This document shows, one piece after another, positions 1 to 11,670 of a DNA stretch of 64,000 bases (position 1 is the first letter of the stretch; each line of letters opens with the position of its first letter). The notes beneath the pieces were generated by a model, which saw only the letters and a program-made list of their open reading frames with translations, had not been told where the DNA came from and searched no databases. The position numbers and the translations under genes were made by a program. This DNA is from Arabidopsis thaliana (taxonomy: Eukaryota; Streptophyta; Magnoliopsida; Brassicales; Brassicaceae). The stretch covers positions 11,650,001-11,714,000 of the forward strand of contig NC_003070.9 of the NCBI RefSeq assembly GCF_000001735.4. The letters are read 5' to 3'.

Positions 1-228
1 TGACAGTTGTCATAACACTATTGATTCAGTTACCAATAACAATTAATATTTTTTATAATTAAAATATTACTTTTTTTTTTTTGAAAACTTCCCTTGTTTT
101 TGTCAATGGACTATTAAAACACTGGGAAATTTGCAAACAAAAAAACTATAATCATTAACTTACTATTCTGACTTGAAATATAATATTCTTTGTATTATAT
201 GTAATATTACCAAATTTGTCCTTATTGT

Positions 229-590
229 CTCAATACCACCACCTGCCACACTACCGCCGGCCACCATCGACTCTGGTCATCACCGCCACCGGCCACCACC
301 AACACCGGCCACCAACACCGGCCACCACCACCACCAACTCCACTCACCACCAACATCGGTAATCACCAACACCGGCCACCACCACCAATTCCGGCCACCA
401 CCGACTCCGGCCACCACCACCACCACCGGCCACCACCGACTCCGACCATTATCAACTCCGGCCACTACCACCGCCGGACACCACCAACACCGACCATCAC
501 TACCGTCGGCCGTCACCGATTCCGACCACCACCGACTCCGGCCACCACCACTGCCGGTCACCACCATCTCCAGCCTCTTCCACTCTATCA
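229..590. repeat. GC-rich CCGGCCACCACC minisatellite
   Basis: A degenerate tandem repeat built from CCGGCCACCACC and CCGACTCCGGCCACCACC units inside very AT-rich DNA. Because the unit length is a multiple of three and has few stops, both strands are open: the plus strand reads as His/Pro/Thr-rich and the minus strand as Gly/Trp/Val-rich. Neither has a recognisable domain or a convincing gene setting, so I call it a repeat and not a gene. Confidence 0.8.
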
Positions 591-744
591 AATAGATCAA
601 TTTAGTCAATTTACTACCCTCTATTATTAGTTTCTACATTTTAAAAATGATAGTGTTAGTTTCTTAATTAGTTTATCAAAAACAATTCACCAAACATTAT
701 TGTCACATTTTGTTTTTCGAAAAGTAGCCAAACAAAAGTTTATT

Positions 745-1090
745 GTGAGCATGAGATGTTTATATGGTGTGTTTCAATTTTATAATATTGTAGCCAAACA
801 AAAAACCATCTTATTATCTTACCCATAAAACCCCGGAAATTAATGGAGGTCTACACACCTAAATTTCGAAAAATAAATTTGCATTTTTAAGGCGCATATG
901 AGATGTTTATGGCAAAAGTTCAATTTCAGAAGATAATAGCCAGACGAGAAACCGTGTTAGAGAATTTCCTCTTTATTTAACCAATGAGAACCCCGAACAA
1001 TTAATACTGGTCTACAAAAGGCTCCTAGTTTTTTTATTAACTCGTACTTTTAAATGCTTAGACGAGATATTTATGGCAACTCAAATCTCA
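745..1090. repeat. Diverged tandem repeat, about 150-bp unit
   Basis: Two full and one partial copy begin near 751, 898 and 1060. Each has a core like GAGATGTTTATGG; the first two continue with a 'tagccaaacaaaa'-like block, a run resembling 'accaatgagaaccccgaa', and 'ggtctaca'. The copies are well diverged, so the duplication is old. It ends about 250 bases before the GULLO1 start and may lie in its promoter. Confidence 0.6.
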
Positions 1091-1277
1091 TCGTATCATT
1101 TTGTAAAGAGTAACTATGCTATGTAAAGTTACCCCTAAAAAGCTAGGTCCAGCGTCCACAGAAGTTCTCTGAATTTTATTTAATGATTTGATTTCTTTTG
1201 ATTTGTAAAATTATTTGAAAATGTGATGTTATCGTTCTTAATTGTATTTAATATTACATGTGGTGAACCTATAAGTA

Positions 1278-1287
1278 ATATATAAAC
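1278..1287 (+). promoter_or_regulatory. TATA box upstream of GULLO1
   Basis: The sequence ATATATAAAC lies 54 bases before the GULLO1 ATG. This spacing leaves a short leader of roughly 25 bases. Confidence 0.5.
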
Positions 1288-1341
1288 GAGAGTACGAGGA
1301 AACATTTCCCTTGCAATTTGTTTTGAAAAGTTTCTTACAAA

Positions 1342-3365
1342 ATGGCATTTTGGTTAAGTTTGATATTTTTCTGCTTTTGCACATTTGCATCCTCAACTCC
1401 ACCGGATGATCCGGTCAAGTGTGAGTCAGGAAACAACATGTGCACTGTGACGAACTCGTACGGAGCCTTCCCCGACCGTTCTATATGTGAAGCGGCAAAG
1501 GTGGAGTACCCCAAGACCGAGGCTGAGTTAGTCTCTATAGTGGCTGCAGCCACTAGAGCCGGCCAAAAAGTGCGGGTTGTGACTCGGTACGTTCACAGCA
1601 TCCCAAAGCTCGTTTGTACTGATGGAAAGGACGGTGTTCTCATAAGCACCAAGTTTTTAAACAACGTGGTGGGAACCAATCCCGAAGCCAAGACTTTGAC
1701 AGTTGAGAGCGGTGTGACGTTAAGGCAGCTTATCGGAGAAGCGGCTGAATTGGAGCTGGCTTTGCCACACGCACCATATTGGTGGGGACTCACGGTTGGA
1801 GGATTGATGGGGACAGGTGCTCATGGAAGTTCGTTGTGGGGTAAAGGAAGTGCGGTTCATGATTATGTGAGTGAGATAAGAATGGTGAGTCCCGGTTTGG
1901 CTTCTGATGGGTATGTTAAGGTTCGGGTTCTTAGCGAGACAATAGATCCTGATGAATTTCGTGCAGCCAAAGTTTCTCTAGGCGTTCTAGGTGTTATCTC
2001 TCAAGTAACTTTCCAGTTGCAACCAATGTTCAAGAGATCGTTAACCTTTGTTATGCAAAACGATTCGGATTTCGGAGATCAAGCCGTGACTTTCGGGGAA
2101 AAACATGAGTTTGCAGATTTCTTATGGTTACCAAGCCAAGGCAAAGTGGTGTATCGAATGGACGACCGAGTTCCGGTCAACACTTCAGGCAATGGCTTGT
2201 TCGACTTTTTCCCATTCCGTCCACAACTCTCTGTAGCGTTAGCCATCATTAGATCCTTAGGTAAATTTATTCTTTGTTTCTCAAGATAACTAATACAAAA
2301 TATATTTGATCATTTGCATAGTTTTTTTGGTAAAAAATATTTGATTTGCATAGTTATAATGTTTCTTATAAACAACTGCTTCATGATATGAAGAGGAGAG
2401 TGAAGAGTCATCCGGAGATGCAAACGACAAGTGTGCGAGAGCAGAGCAAATAACGTCGTTTTTGTTTTCCATCTCCTACGGTGTGACTAACAATGGTAAA
2501 AATATTCGTTCACTTACTTATGCATCTTTCTATTGTTTCCATATGTATGAGACTTTACAACTTTCTATCACATATTCATTTGTAATTTCCACGGGCAGGT
2601 ATGGAATTCACAGGCTATCCGGTGATCGGAAAGCAAAACCATATGATGTCGTCGGGTACATGTCTAGACAGCCATCAGGACGGACTGATCACGTCTTGTC
2701 CTTGGGATCCACGGATAAAAGGCCAATTCTTTCACCAAACAGCATTCAGTATCCCTCTCACACGTGTCAAAGGTTTCATCAACGACATCAAAGCACTCGT
2801 AAAGATTGAACCGAAATCTCTCTGCGCCCTTGAACGCAGCAATGGTATCCTCATCCGTTATGTGACATCCTCTCCTGCTTTTCTTGGGAAAGAAGAAAAA
2901 GCTTTAGATTTTGACCTAACTTACTACCGAAGCAAAGATGATCCCTTAGCACCACGTCTCTACGAGGATTTCATCGAAGAGATCGAACAAATGGCGATAT
3001 TTAAATACAATGCATTGCCACATTGGGGGAAGAATAGGAACCTAGCGTTTGATGGCGTGATTAGAAAGTACAAGAACGCAAACACGTTTTTGAAAGTAAA
3101 AGAGAGATTTGATCCTTTAGGGTTGTTTTCGACGGAATGGACCAACCAAATTCTAGGTTTAAAAGGAAACGTGACGATTGTGAAAGAAGGATGTGCCTTG
3201 GAAGGACTTTGTGTTTGTTCGGATGATGCTCATTGTGCTCCCAAGAAAGGTTATTTGTGTCGACCAGGTAAAGTTTATACAAAGGCTAGAGTTTGTACTC
3301 ATGTAAAATCAGTAAATGGCTATGACGATCATACCAAATTTAATTTGATGTTTAATCGTATATGA
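1342..3365 (+). CDS. GULLO1: L-gulono-1,4-lactone oxidase-like flavoprotein (GULLO1)
   Basis: A predicted secreted aldonolactone oxidase of the vanillyl-alcohol oxidase fold; family members oxidise L-gulono- or galactono-1,4-lactone to ascorbate. Exons are 1342-2260, 2394-2495 and 2599-3365, joining in frame to 595 residues. The N-terminus (MAFWLSLIFFCFCTFASS) looks like a signal peptide. The FAD-binding part spans roughly residues 60-240 with GGLMGTGAHGSSLWG. The C-terminal ALO domain carries the HWGKNRN motif near residue 500, followed by a Cys-rich tail. The VAO-family His that often carries covalent FAD is not obvious: the loop reads RYVHSIPKL, so the FAD may be bound non-covalently. Seven GULLO genes are known in Arabidopsis; the name rests on my memory of gene order. 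Confidence 0.93.
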
Positions 3366-3618
3366 GAAAAGTGAAAACAGAACATTTTACAGAACAACGT
3401 CTTTTGTTCATTATGACAAGCTTAACAAGTTTTATGGTCGGTCACACGGGCCTTTGTTGTTGGGCTTTAGCCGGTTTATTTGGTTCAATTCGGTTTACAT
3501 GGTTAGTCCTCGAATAAAATAATTTCGGTTTAAGATTTGTTACGGCTCCTCCGTCAATGTATCGTCGTTGATCCCAAATTTCTTCTGAACAATTTCGATT
3601 TTGAATTCGCGCTGAGTG

Positions 3619-4538
3619 ATGAACGGCGCTTCTCCGGCTCATTCATTGGTTTCGACGACCGCCGTAGCTGGTGGAGGTGGAAGCAGTGGCGCCGCCGCTG
3701 GTCTAGACGATTTCCATTTTCCACCGGATATTCCCTCAATGCAAGAGCGAAAAGACGAAGCTATGCGTGGTCAGTTCTTACTCTTTTCCCTTTTCGTTTC
3801 ATGATTTCGAATCTTAGGGTTTCAAATTAGAGGTTTTCTATAAGATTCGGTAATCAAATTTCTCAGTGATCAGAGATTTGAGTATCACATCTCCAAATTT
3901 AGGGTTTTTGATACTATCTGAAAATCCCAATTTTGTTTCCCTGAGTTTTTTTTATTTGGTTGATTGATTTGTTGATTTAACAGTAACTTCTTTAGATAAT
4001 TAGTATTGCTAATTAATTACTAATAAATGATTAAGGACATGAGTAGATTAAGAAAAAGCTTGCTTCAGTTTCAAGTGTTTGTTTGAGATATGTTATGTAA
4101 TAGGTTTGGTTTTTGTTTTGATGGTGTAGTTTTGAAAGCTGATTTGATGACTGAACTTGACAAAGAGGTTAAGTCTTTGGAAGAAGATAGTTGGATGTTC
4201 GAAGGTCCTCGTTCTCGAATCCATCTTATATCCAGAAGAGGTTAGTTTTCTTCTTCTTCAATCCTATTTTTCTGTATGTCACAAAGCTGTTTTCATGTGT
4301 ACGTTTATATCAATCTTGAATAAGTTTTAACAGCAGTAATGATCCCAATGGTTCAAAATTTCATGTATTTGCCATTCTCTAGATTAGGCAAGTCGGTATG
4401 GTGAGAACATTTGATCGAATCTGCGGGTTTGTGTGTGTGTTTTCGGTGTTTCGTCATCACTAAGACACTCTACTGAAGTATATTTGTTTCTGATTAGGTA
4501 ATTTTCTAAAGAAAGGAGGTGAAGTGAAGCTATGGTGA
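3619..4538 (+). CDS. SAMBA: SAMBA, plant APC/C regulator
   Basis: A small protein of 100 residues from three exons: 3619-3769, 4130-4240 and 4498-4538. The start is the ATG at 3619 (MNGASPAHS); the GTG just before it is not needed. A Gly/Ala/Ser-rich linker is followed by DDFHFPPDIPSMQERKDEAM, then a charged helical stretch (DLMTELDKEVKSLEED) and the end GGEVKLW. SAMBA is a plant-specific negative regulator of the anaphase-promoting complex that binds the APC3 subunit and limits A2-type cyclin turnover in early growth. There is no catalytic domain, as expected. Identification relies on length, gene order and remembered sequence; the splicing is read directly. Confidence 0.85.
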
Positions 4539-5155
4539 AATTAAGCTTTGTTCAGCTTCCTAGATGATCGGATTCATTCAAGTAAGAAATATCAGAAATG
4601 GTCGTATACGCTTTGTTTCGTGTTCTTCACAAATGTCACTAAAACGTTAACTTTATATTTTCCCATTGTAAGGGACAAAATAGTATTTCTATGGTGTTAA
4701 TATACAAGTGAGGAAATCATTATTCGGCTAATGAGTCTATTACTCGAAAATGAAATTTCAATATTCTCAAGAATATAGATAATCAACTTTCATCAAAGAC
4801 AATTTTTAAGTTTGAATAATTAATTTAAAATCCAGATATTTTTCTTGATTTTTTGTCTAACTTGGTACTTTTTATTAGTTCCTTTAAAAAAATTAGGTTA
4901 TTATCATCTTCCCAAAACAAAGATTCTACTATATGTACGGAAAAAGAAGTACCAAAAGGTCATTATTAAATCCCAAAACTTGTTTACCTATTTTTATCAG
5001 GAATCAATTGATCACCACTACCTAAAAACCACAAATTGCTTAAGTTTGTTAACACTGATTGACAAGTGTCATACAAGTAATCCCATTTGCCACGTGTCAT
5101 GTCCTTTTTATGTAACCTAGGACTTGAAAACCACAAGTGCAAGCAAATAACCTAG
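4539..5155. other. Spacer between SAMBA and MKK10
   Basis: AT-rich 3' flank of SAMBA and upstream region of MKK10. An open frame at 4845-5120 encodes a Tyr/Leu/Lys-rich product without domain features and is probably chance. 'CCACGTGTCA' at about 5090 is a G-box-like site in the MKK10 promoter. Confidence 0.5.
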
Positions 5156-6073
5156 ATGACACTTGTTAGAGAACGACGTCACCAAGAACCTCTCACACTC
5201 TCTATTCCACCACTTATTTACCACGGCACCGCCTTCTCCGTGGCATCTTCTTCATCGTCAAGCCCTGAAACATCGCCGATTCAAACCTTAAACGATCTCG
5301 AGAAACTCTCCGTTTTAGGACAAGGAAGCGGTGGGACAGTCTACAAAACCCGTCACCGGAGAACCAAAACGCTTTACGCCTTAAAAGTCCTCCGGCCAAA
5401 TCTCAACACCACGGTCACCGTCGAAGCCGACATCCTCAAGCGAATCGAATCGAGTTTTATCATTAAATGCTATGCCGTTTTTGTTAGTTTATACGATCTC
5501 TGTTTCGTGATGGAGCTTATGGAGAAAGGATCTCTCCATGACGCGTTACTTGCTCAACAAGTTTTCTCCGAGCCAATGGTATCGAGTCTCGCTAACAGAA
5601 TCCTCCAAGGGTTACGTTATCTGCAAAAAATGGGAATAGTTCATGGAGACATAAAGCCTTCAAATCTCCTTATTAATAAGAAAGGAGAGGTCAAGATTGC
5701 GGATTTTGGAGCAAGTAGGATAGTAGCCGGAGGAGACTATGGATCGAATGGGACATGTGCTTATATGAGTCCTGAACGTGTAGATCTAGAGAAATGGGGT
5801 TTTGGAGGAGAAGTTGGATTTGCAGGAGATGTGTGGTCATTAGGAGTTGTGGTTCTTGAGTGTTACATTGGAAGATATCCATTGACCAAAGTTGGGGATA
5901 AACCGGATTGGGCGACATTATTTTGTGCAATTTGCTGCAATGAGAAGGTGGATATTCCAGTGAGTTGTTCGTTGGAGTTTAGAGATTTTGTTGGGAGATG
6001 TTTGGAGAAGGATTGGAGGAAGAGAGACACTGTGGAAGAGCTTCTTCGTCATTCTTTTGTGAAAAACAGATAG
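5156..6073 (+). CDS. MKK10: MAP kinase kinase MKK10, atypical activation loop
   Basis: An intronless protein kinase of 305 residues. Visible motifs: Gly-rich loop LGQGSGGTVY near residue 54, Lys in YALKVL near residue 77, catalytic loop HGDIKPSNLL near residue 167, DFGASRI near residue 186, and the SPE triplet near residue 208. A Ser-rich N-terminus precedes the domain. Two features are odd. The HRD triplet is HGD, and the segment between DFG and SPE (GGDYGSNGTCAYMSPE) lacks the spaced S/T-x5-S/T pair that plant MAPKKKs phosphorylate. Plant MKK10 is the known group D member with a degenerate loop, so canonical activation is doubtful. The lack of introns fits groups C and D. Confidence 0.92.
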   Translation: MTLVRERRHQEPLTLSIPPLIYHGTAFSVASSSSSSPETSPIQTLNDLEKLSVLGQGSGGTVYKTRHRRTKTLYALKVLRPNLNTTVTVEADILKRIESSFIIKCYAVFVSLYDLCFVMELMEKGSLHDALLAQQVFSEPMVSSLANRILQGLRYLQKMGIVHGDIKPSNLLINKKGEVKIADFGASRIVAGGDYGSNGTCAYMSPERVDLEKWGFGGEVGFAGDVWSLGVVVLECYIGRYPLTKVGDKPDWATLFCAICCNEKVDIPVSCSLEFRDFVGRCLEKDWRKRDTVEELLRHSFVKNR

Positions 6074-7264
6074 CATTAGTCTCGGTTTGGTTTTCAGGGT
6101 TGAGAAAAGCAAGTCATAAACTAAGGAACCGAACTTTAGTTTCAGTTTGATCCGGTTTAATTTGAATTTTTGGGTTCGGTTTTCCTTTGAAATTCTTTGG
6201 TTCGGTTTAGTTTGAACTTTTTGGTTTGATTCGAGTTCAGTTTTGAAATTTTTATTACTTTTGACTAGGCTTAAAAATTTAATAACTTTTTTAAAAATAC
6301 TTGATTTATTTTTTCTTACAAATTTTCTGTTTACAGTAAAACCTATATAAATTAATAATATTGGGACAAAAAAAATTTATTACTTTGAAAGGTATTAATT
6401 AATAAAATTGTATAAATTTTGTTAATTCTAACAAAAAATTTGATATAAAAAGTTTTTTTTTCTTTATAATCAATAGTATTTCTGAAACACAATTACAAGT
6501 AGAAAACAATTATTAAATTTAAAAAATAAAAATAGAAATTTGATGTTGTAAAATATTAGAATTCAACACTACAAAAAATTAATAAAAACTGAAGAAAAAC
6601 ATAACTAGTCATTTTTTACATATGATATTTATAATATTATATATAGATATATATTGGTAAATTTATACAATTATTAATTTATATTATTGATGAGACCATT
6701 TATTTATATAAGATTTTCATAAAAAAAATATTATTTTACTAATTTATCCGAGTTGTATCAATTTTTACATTGGTTTCAAATCGGGACCGAAATAATTTAC
6801 TAATTTATAAAGATTATTAATTTATTGAATATTAATTTATAGAGGTTTTACGGTATTTGAAATAGTTCGGTTTAGTTTACACTAAACATAGACTCGGTTC
6901 AATATGTTTTGTATGAAATTTTTGGTATTGTGAAGTTATGAATTTTAGTTTAGTTTGGATTTATTCGGCATTCATGAAGGATTAATAATGTCAAAAAAAG
7001 AGAACAGATGAATAGTTATGTTGACTTAATAAGTTCGCATTGCTCTTCTTCAAGCAAAATAAGCGAAAAGTTCAAACAAGAGACTGAAACATGACACAGA
7101 TTCTCATATTGATAGAGAATTTGTGTAAAATTGAGAGTTGTATGAAGCAGTAATGTTAAACCACTTTGATACAAGAAAGAAGAAATAAAAGATCAGCGTA
7201 TGAAAAATGAATATGCTGCTCTCAGGGACTGTGTTACCTCAAAAGACTTTAAAAACTCCCAAAA
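6074..7264. other. MKK10-HSFA1D convergent spacer
   Basis: The 3' flanks of two convergent genes. 6120-6250 and 6860-6920 are rich in diverged GGTTCGGTTT motifs, which are common low-complexity sequence in this genome. They flank the Emigrant element listed separately, so the element seems to have landed inside this tract. I see no gene here. Confidence 0.6.
6334..6853. mobile_element. Emigrant MITE (Tc1/mariner type)
   Basis: The left end reads CAGTAAAACCTATATAAATT and the right end, reverse-complemented, CCGTAAAACCTCTATAAATT, continuing with similarity inward. Both ends are flanked by TA, the mariner target duplication. Length is 520 bases, no coding capacity, and the interior is AT-rich. 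End sequence, TA target and size fit the Emigrant family of Arabidopsis. Mismatches in the inverted repeats point to an old copy. Confidence 0.9.
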
Positions 7265-10234
7265 TCAAGGATTTTGCCTGAGTGAAATAAACATAATATA
7301 AATAACTAAGCAATTAAACTTGAATAGTTAGAGTTTGATAGACAACTACTAAAGTTGATCTTTAGTTACCTTGAGAGATCTAAGGTTTCAGGAGAGAGGA
7401 GACCCATCTGTTGAGTCAGATTATCCATATGCTTAGTTTTGTCCCATCCATTTTGTTCCTGCTCTGTTTCATTGTCCACTGGTGTTGAATCCATATTATC
7501 TGGAACCGGGCTTGACATGAGTAAGCGTTCGAGTAAACCGTAATCAACAGGGTCTATATCAGAATCCATTGGAAAGTCGTCAATGTCGAAGGACAAAGAA
7601 TCATCGATCAACAGATCTGGATCTAGTAATGGACTAGAACCTCCCAGGTTTGGTTCCATGAAACTCTCTGGAGGCTTCTCTGAATTATTTTCCGGTAGCA
7701 TATGAGTGAAGTCGGGAAGAGTTAGATCATCAGGTGAAGGAATACAGTTCTCGGTTGCTTCTGATGCTGCCGAAACATTTTCAGGAGTTGTTTCAATTGG
7801 TGATGATGACTGTATCTCAGAAGCTGTAGGCATTTCCTTAAGAGTTATACCCGATACTTGGTTTGATGAAGTCTCCATCTCTGTTCCCTCGGTAGTAGAC
7901 GTACCATTACCTAGAAGGAAACCATCATCGCCGGTTTTGTAAGGTTCCATCTTCATAAGCTGTTTAAACATTGCTTTGGCTTGCTCGTGCATTGGAGGTT
8001 GATACTTCACTATCTGTCCATCAGGAGTAGCAGAATCATTATTACGGACAATGCCGTCTCGCTTGAATCTCCGCTTCTTACTGGTATCACTGATGCGCCT
8101 ATTACTCTCGTTTTGCTGATTCTGCTGCTGTAAGAATTGAGATAGAAAATGAGGGCTTTGTACTGCCTTTGCAAGGAATGACATTAATTGTTGTTGCCGA
8201 TTCTCCATGCCCTGGAGACGCTGAACCATCGTTTGAAGTTGGTTATCAGTGGACTGTTGCTGCTGTCTTAATCTGACGAGTTCTTGCATAAGGACGTTCT
8301 TATCTCTTTTAAGCCTTTCAACTTCTTCTTCGAGACCAAATTTGCCAACTTCAACACATGCGCTAACAGATGAGTTCTGTCCATTCGAGTGCTGAGATCG
8401 CTGATGTCCCTGTCCCTGTCCATGGGCAGGTTTTCGCCTAGTTATTGATTGTAGCAAGTGCTTCTGACCTCTTAAAAAACCTTCATTCGCAAATTCCCAT
8501 CTATCTGGGTCAACCTTCCTGAAACCCTGTATCAAGAAAAGACACGCAAAATGGAATGAAAATGGATTCCACCAAGACCAATGAGAAAGAATTCATCCGA
8601 CAGCTTTAGAAGTGCAAATCTAAAACCTTCAACACATAGTCTTTTAACTGCCAACTATCCACAGATTGAAACAGCCATATACAGGACGTAACTGATCAGT
8701 TGGCACATGCATCAAGAGCAATTTTAATTCAGAAGTCAAGTAAATGACCAATCATGGTCAATTTAATATATGAATCATGAAAACTACTTTATTTATGTTC
8801 CTATTATGGGTCTTACCTACCACCCAAACCGAGGAAAAACCAAAATATCTAATAGGGATAACTGAAAACTAAGAGGGTGAAAAGTATCTATGATCTACCA
8901 GTGTAATCTTTATGTCAAAGTCTGCATGGTATAAACTCATAAAGATTGAATTTTGCTTCAAATAGTGCCCAACATGTAAGACATCATGTACCACACAGAC
9001 AGTAACTAAGGAATAACTGGCAAACAAGAACTGTCAGCAGAAAATTCAAGCTCCTTTAAGTGCATTCACCATCTTGCAGCATCACGAGCATCCTGCTCTA
9101 AATATTATGCAGTACAAGCTCCATTCACCATGACCTTTAGAGCAAAGCTTATATAGTTATCTACTTATATACACAATAAAATCTCCATCCAGCCTATATG
9201 AATAAAAAGTATTTAATCTAAGTGCAACCGTACAGAGCAAACCTATGGTTCCCGTAACTGACATGCCAGATAAAGATTTAAAGTCACACTAATAACAATA
9301 TAGATATTCCAACACTAAACACCCATATATCTACTTAAGATCTAGTTTCTATTCCAGGCACTCCTGATCACATTGGCCTTTTAAGGTTTTCAAAGACGTG
9401 AGATATCTCCACTAAACCTTGACTCATCTACAACAAAATGATAGATTAGTAAAACAGAAAGTTGATAACCTTGCACTCAGGTCATGATCAACATGAGACT
9501 TGCTCTCTTATTCCAAATTTCTTCTTTCTTCTCCTTTATAATGAATGCTGAGAAAATTCAGGAAGGTTTATTACTATCTTACGACTATTACTAAACCTGA
9601 TTACAGAGAGTCAAACAGACAACAAAGACAAAAAAAAAAGGGTATACATCTCTATTCTCATCCCCCTAAGTTTGTATGTACAGTCAGCTTCATCAACGCT
9701 CTCACATATCTATCATTTCAAAGCCGTGAGGTTCTAAACTAAACAATCACAAGATATCAAGTATTGCAAATAAAGTAGTCTCTAAAAAGCATACTCATGA
9801 AACTAACTATCGATTCTAATGGATACAAAACTCCTCTGCTCAGAAACATAAAGCAACCATGGGAACAACATTAATGGAACAAAATCCATAAAATCGAGAA
9901 ATGATGAAGTAAAAAAAAAAGGCGAAGGGAAAGGGAAGAAGATTACATAGGTATTAAGCTGTCTAACGAAGCTGGAGAAATTATTATGCTTAAAGTTCTT
10001 AGGAAGAAGATCGCGAGCGAACTCCGGTGGTTTCCAAACGATAAAACTGTTGTTATTAGCACTCCAAGAGACAATCGAATCTGTATTGTGATCATCAACC
10101 ATATCATAGGTCTTGCTCAGAAACGGAGGAGGCGCGTTTGAACTTAGAATCGCCGCAGGCTGAGGTTGAGGAGATGGCTTAGTCTCCATTGAATCTCCTC
10201 CGCCGTCGCTTGTGGTTACTTTGCTCACATCCAT
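7265..10234 (-). CDS. HSFA1D: Heat shock transcription factor HSFA1D
   Basis: A class A1 heat stress transcription factor, a master activator of the heat response that binds heat shock elements as a trimer. Exons on the minus strand are 10234-9947, 8526-7370 and 7277-7265, giving 485 residues. The intron at 9946-8527 splits the DNA-binding domain (about residues 28-120) after NTY, the conserved Hsf position. Then come the HR-A/B heptads (about 160-230), a basic NLS (KKRRFKR) and acidic AHA activation regions ([14 protein letters not shown]). The last coding exon is only 13 bases and adds the end of Arg plus Gln-Asn-Pro. An in-frame ATG six codons upstream (10252) is a possible alternative start. 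An HSE-like pair AGAACATTC lies at 10365. Confidence 0.95.
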
Positions 10235-10252
10235 TCGGATTTTTGATTCCAA

Positions 10253-11634
10253 GTCAATATTTGGGAATTTTGAGAAAATTAGGGTTTTATATACGAAACT
10301 GGTGATTTTTACAATAGGTGAGAGAGAGAGATAACTTTTGATTGAAGATCTAGAGAATTCTCAGAGAACATTCACGAGAGATATGGGCGGAGAGAGATAT
10401 AGATCAGAAGAGAGATTTTGAAATCGATGGAGAGGACGAAAGAGAGACGACGGGAGACTCATGAACACTTACGAAATTACGGAATTAGACATTTCGCTTT
10501 TTCTCTTAAAAGCGGATGATTTATTACGTGTCACTATATTATTCGCTATTACGCTCTGTTTTTTCTTTTTGGGCTGACTAGCCTGACACGAGTATCGATT
10601 TTAATTCGTTAAAATAATAAATTGAAATTTTATTTTGTCTTACAATCTTTTCAAATTCCATCAGAGATTTATGTATTAGTAACTAACAAAGTTTTTTCAA
10701 ATCTTTTAAAAATAATAATAATTAAATCTACAAACTATTTTGAATAATAATAAAAGTAGATTTTTAAATCATTAGTTTAATAACACTAAATTTTATTAAA
10801 AAATTTTAACTTCATAATTAAATAATATATGATTTGTAAATTTTACACAAATCACTTAAAATACTATATTAAATACATCGTCTAAAAAATAAAGTCATGG
10901 TTTTATTTCCTCTATGTGGATCTCTACTTTCATATCTGTATTTTATTTCAATTCATATTTAGATTTTGTACTTTATTTATGAGTTCTTTAGTTATGAGGT
11001 TGAGAAGTTTTTGTTTAGTTTTAATGTTTTCCTTTATTCTAGGTTTTTTCCATTTGTATCTATTTTTGTTTACGGAAAATATGTTTGTTTGTCGGTTTAG
11101 CTTATAGAAATGTATTTTTTTTTGCCGGCATATGTATTGTAATAGGAAAACGGTCTATTTTCCCATGATAACTATGACATCATGCCAGATAGAGCCCGAA
11201 CAATGACCACAATCCAGATGTCCACGAAAAGATACTTCTCGATCTATATCTCCCAAAATCGATAGTTTCATCTATTTCCCCATATATTTGGGTTTAATCG
11301 GTTTGCTGACCAGACCCTATAAAATCCACTCAAACCGATACCAAACCACTTTATATGTCAAACCTTCTTAAAAAAAAATAAAAAAAATAAAAAAAAACAA
11401 AATTGTTGTCGGTCAAACGGTCTATTTCTCCATGATAACTATGACATCATGCCAGATAGAGCCCTAAGTATGACCACAATCCAGATGTCCCCGAAAAGAT
11501 ACTTCTCGATTTATATTTCCCAAAATCGATAGTTTTCATCTATTTCCCCATATATTTGGGTTTAATCGGTTTTCTGACCAAACCCGATAAAAATCCATTC
11601 AAACTGATACCAAATCACTTTATATGTCATACCT

Positions 11635-11670
<36 letters not shown>

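Noticed and set aside
173-609. Overlapping long ORFs on both strands
   Set aside because: They are by-products of a repeat whose unit is a multiple of three; no domain or promoter support.
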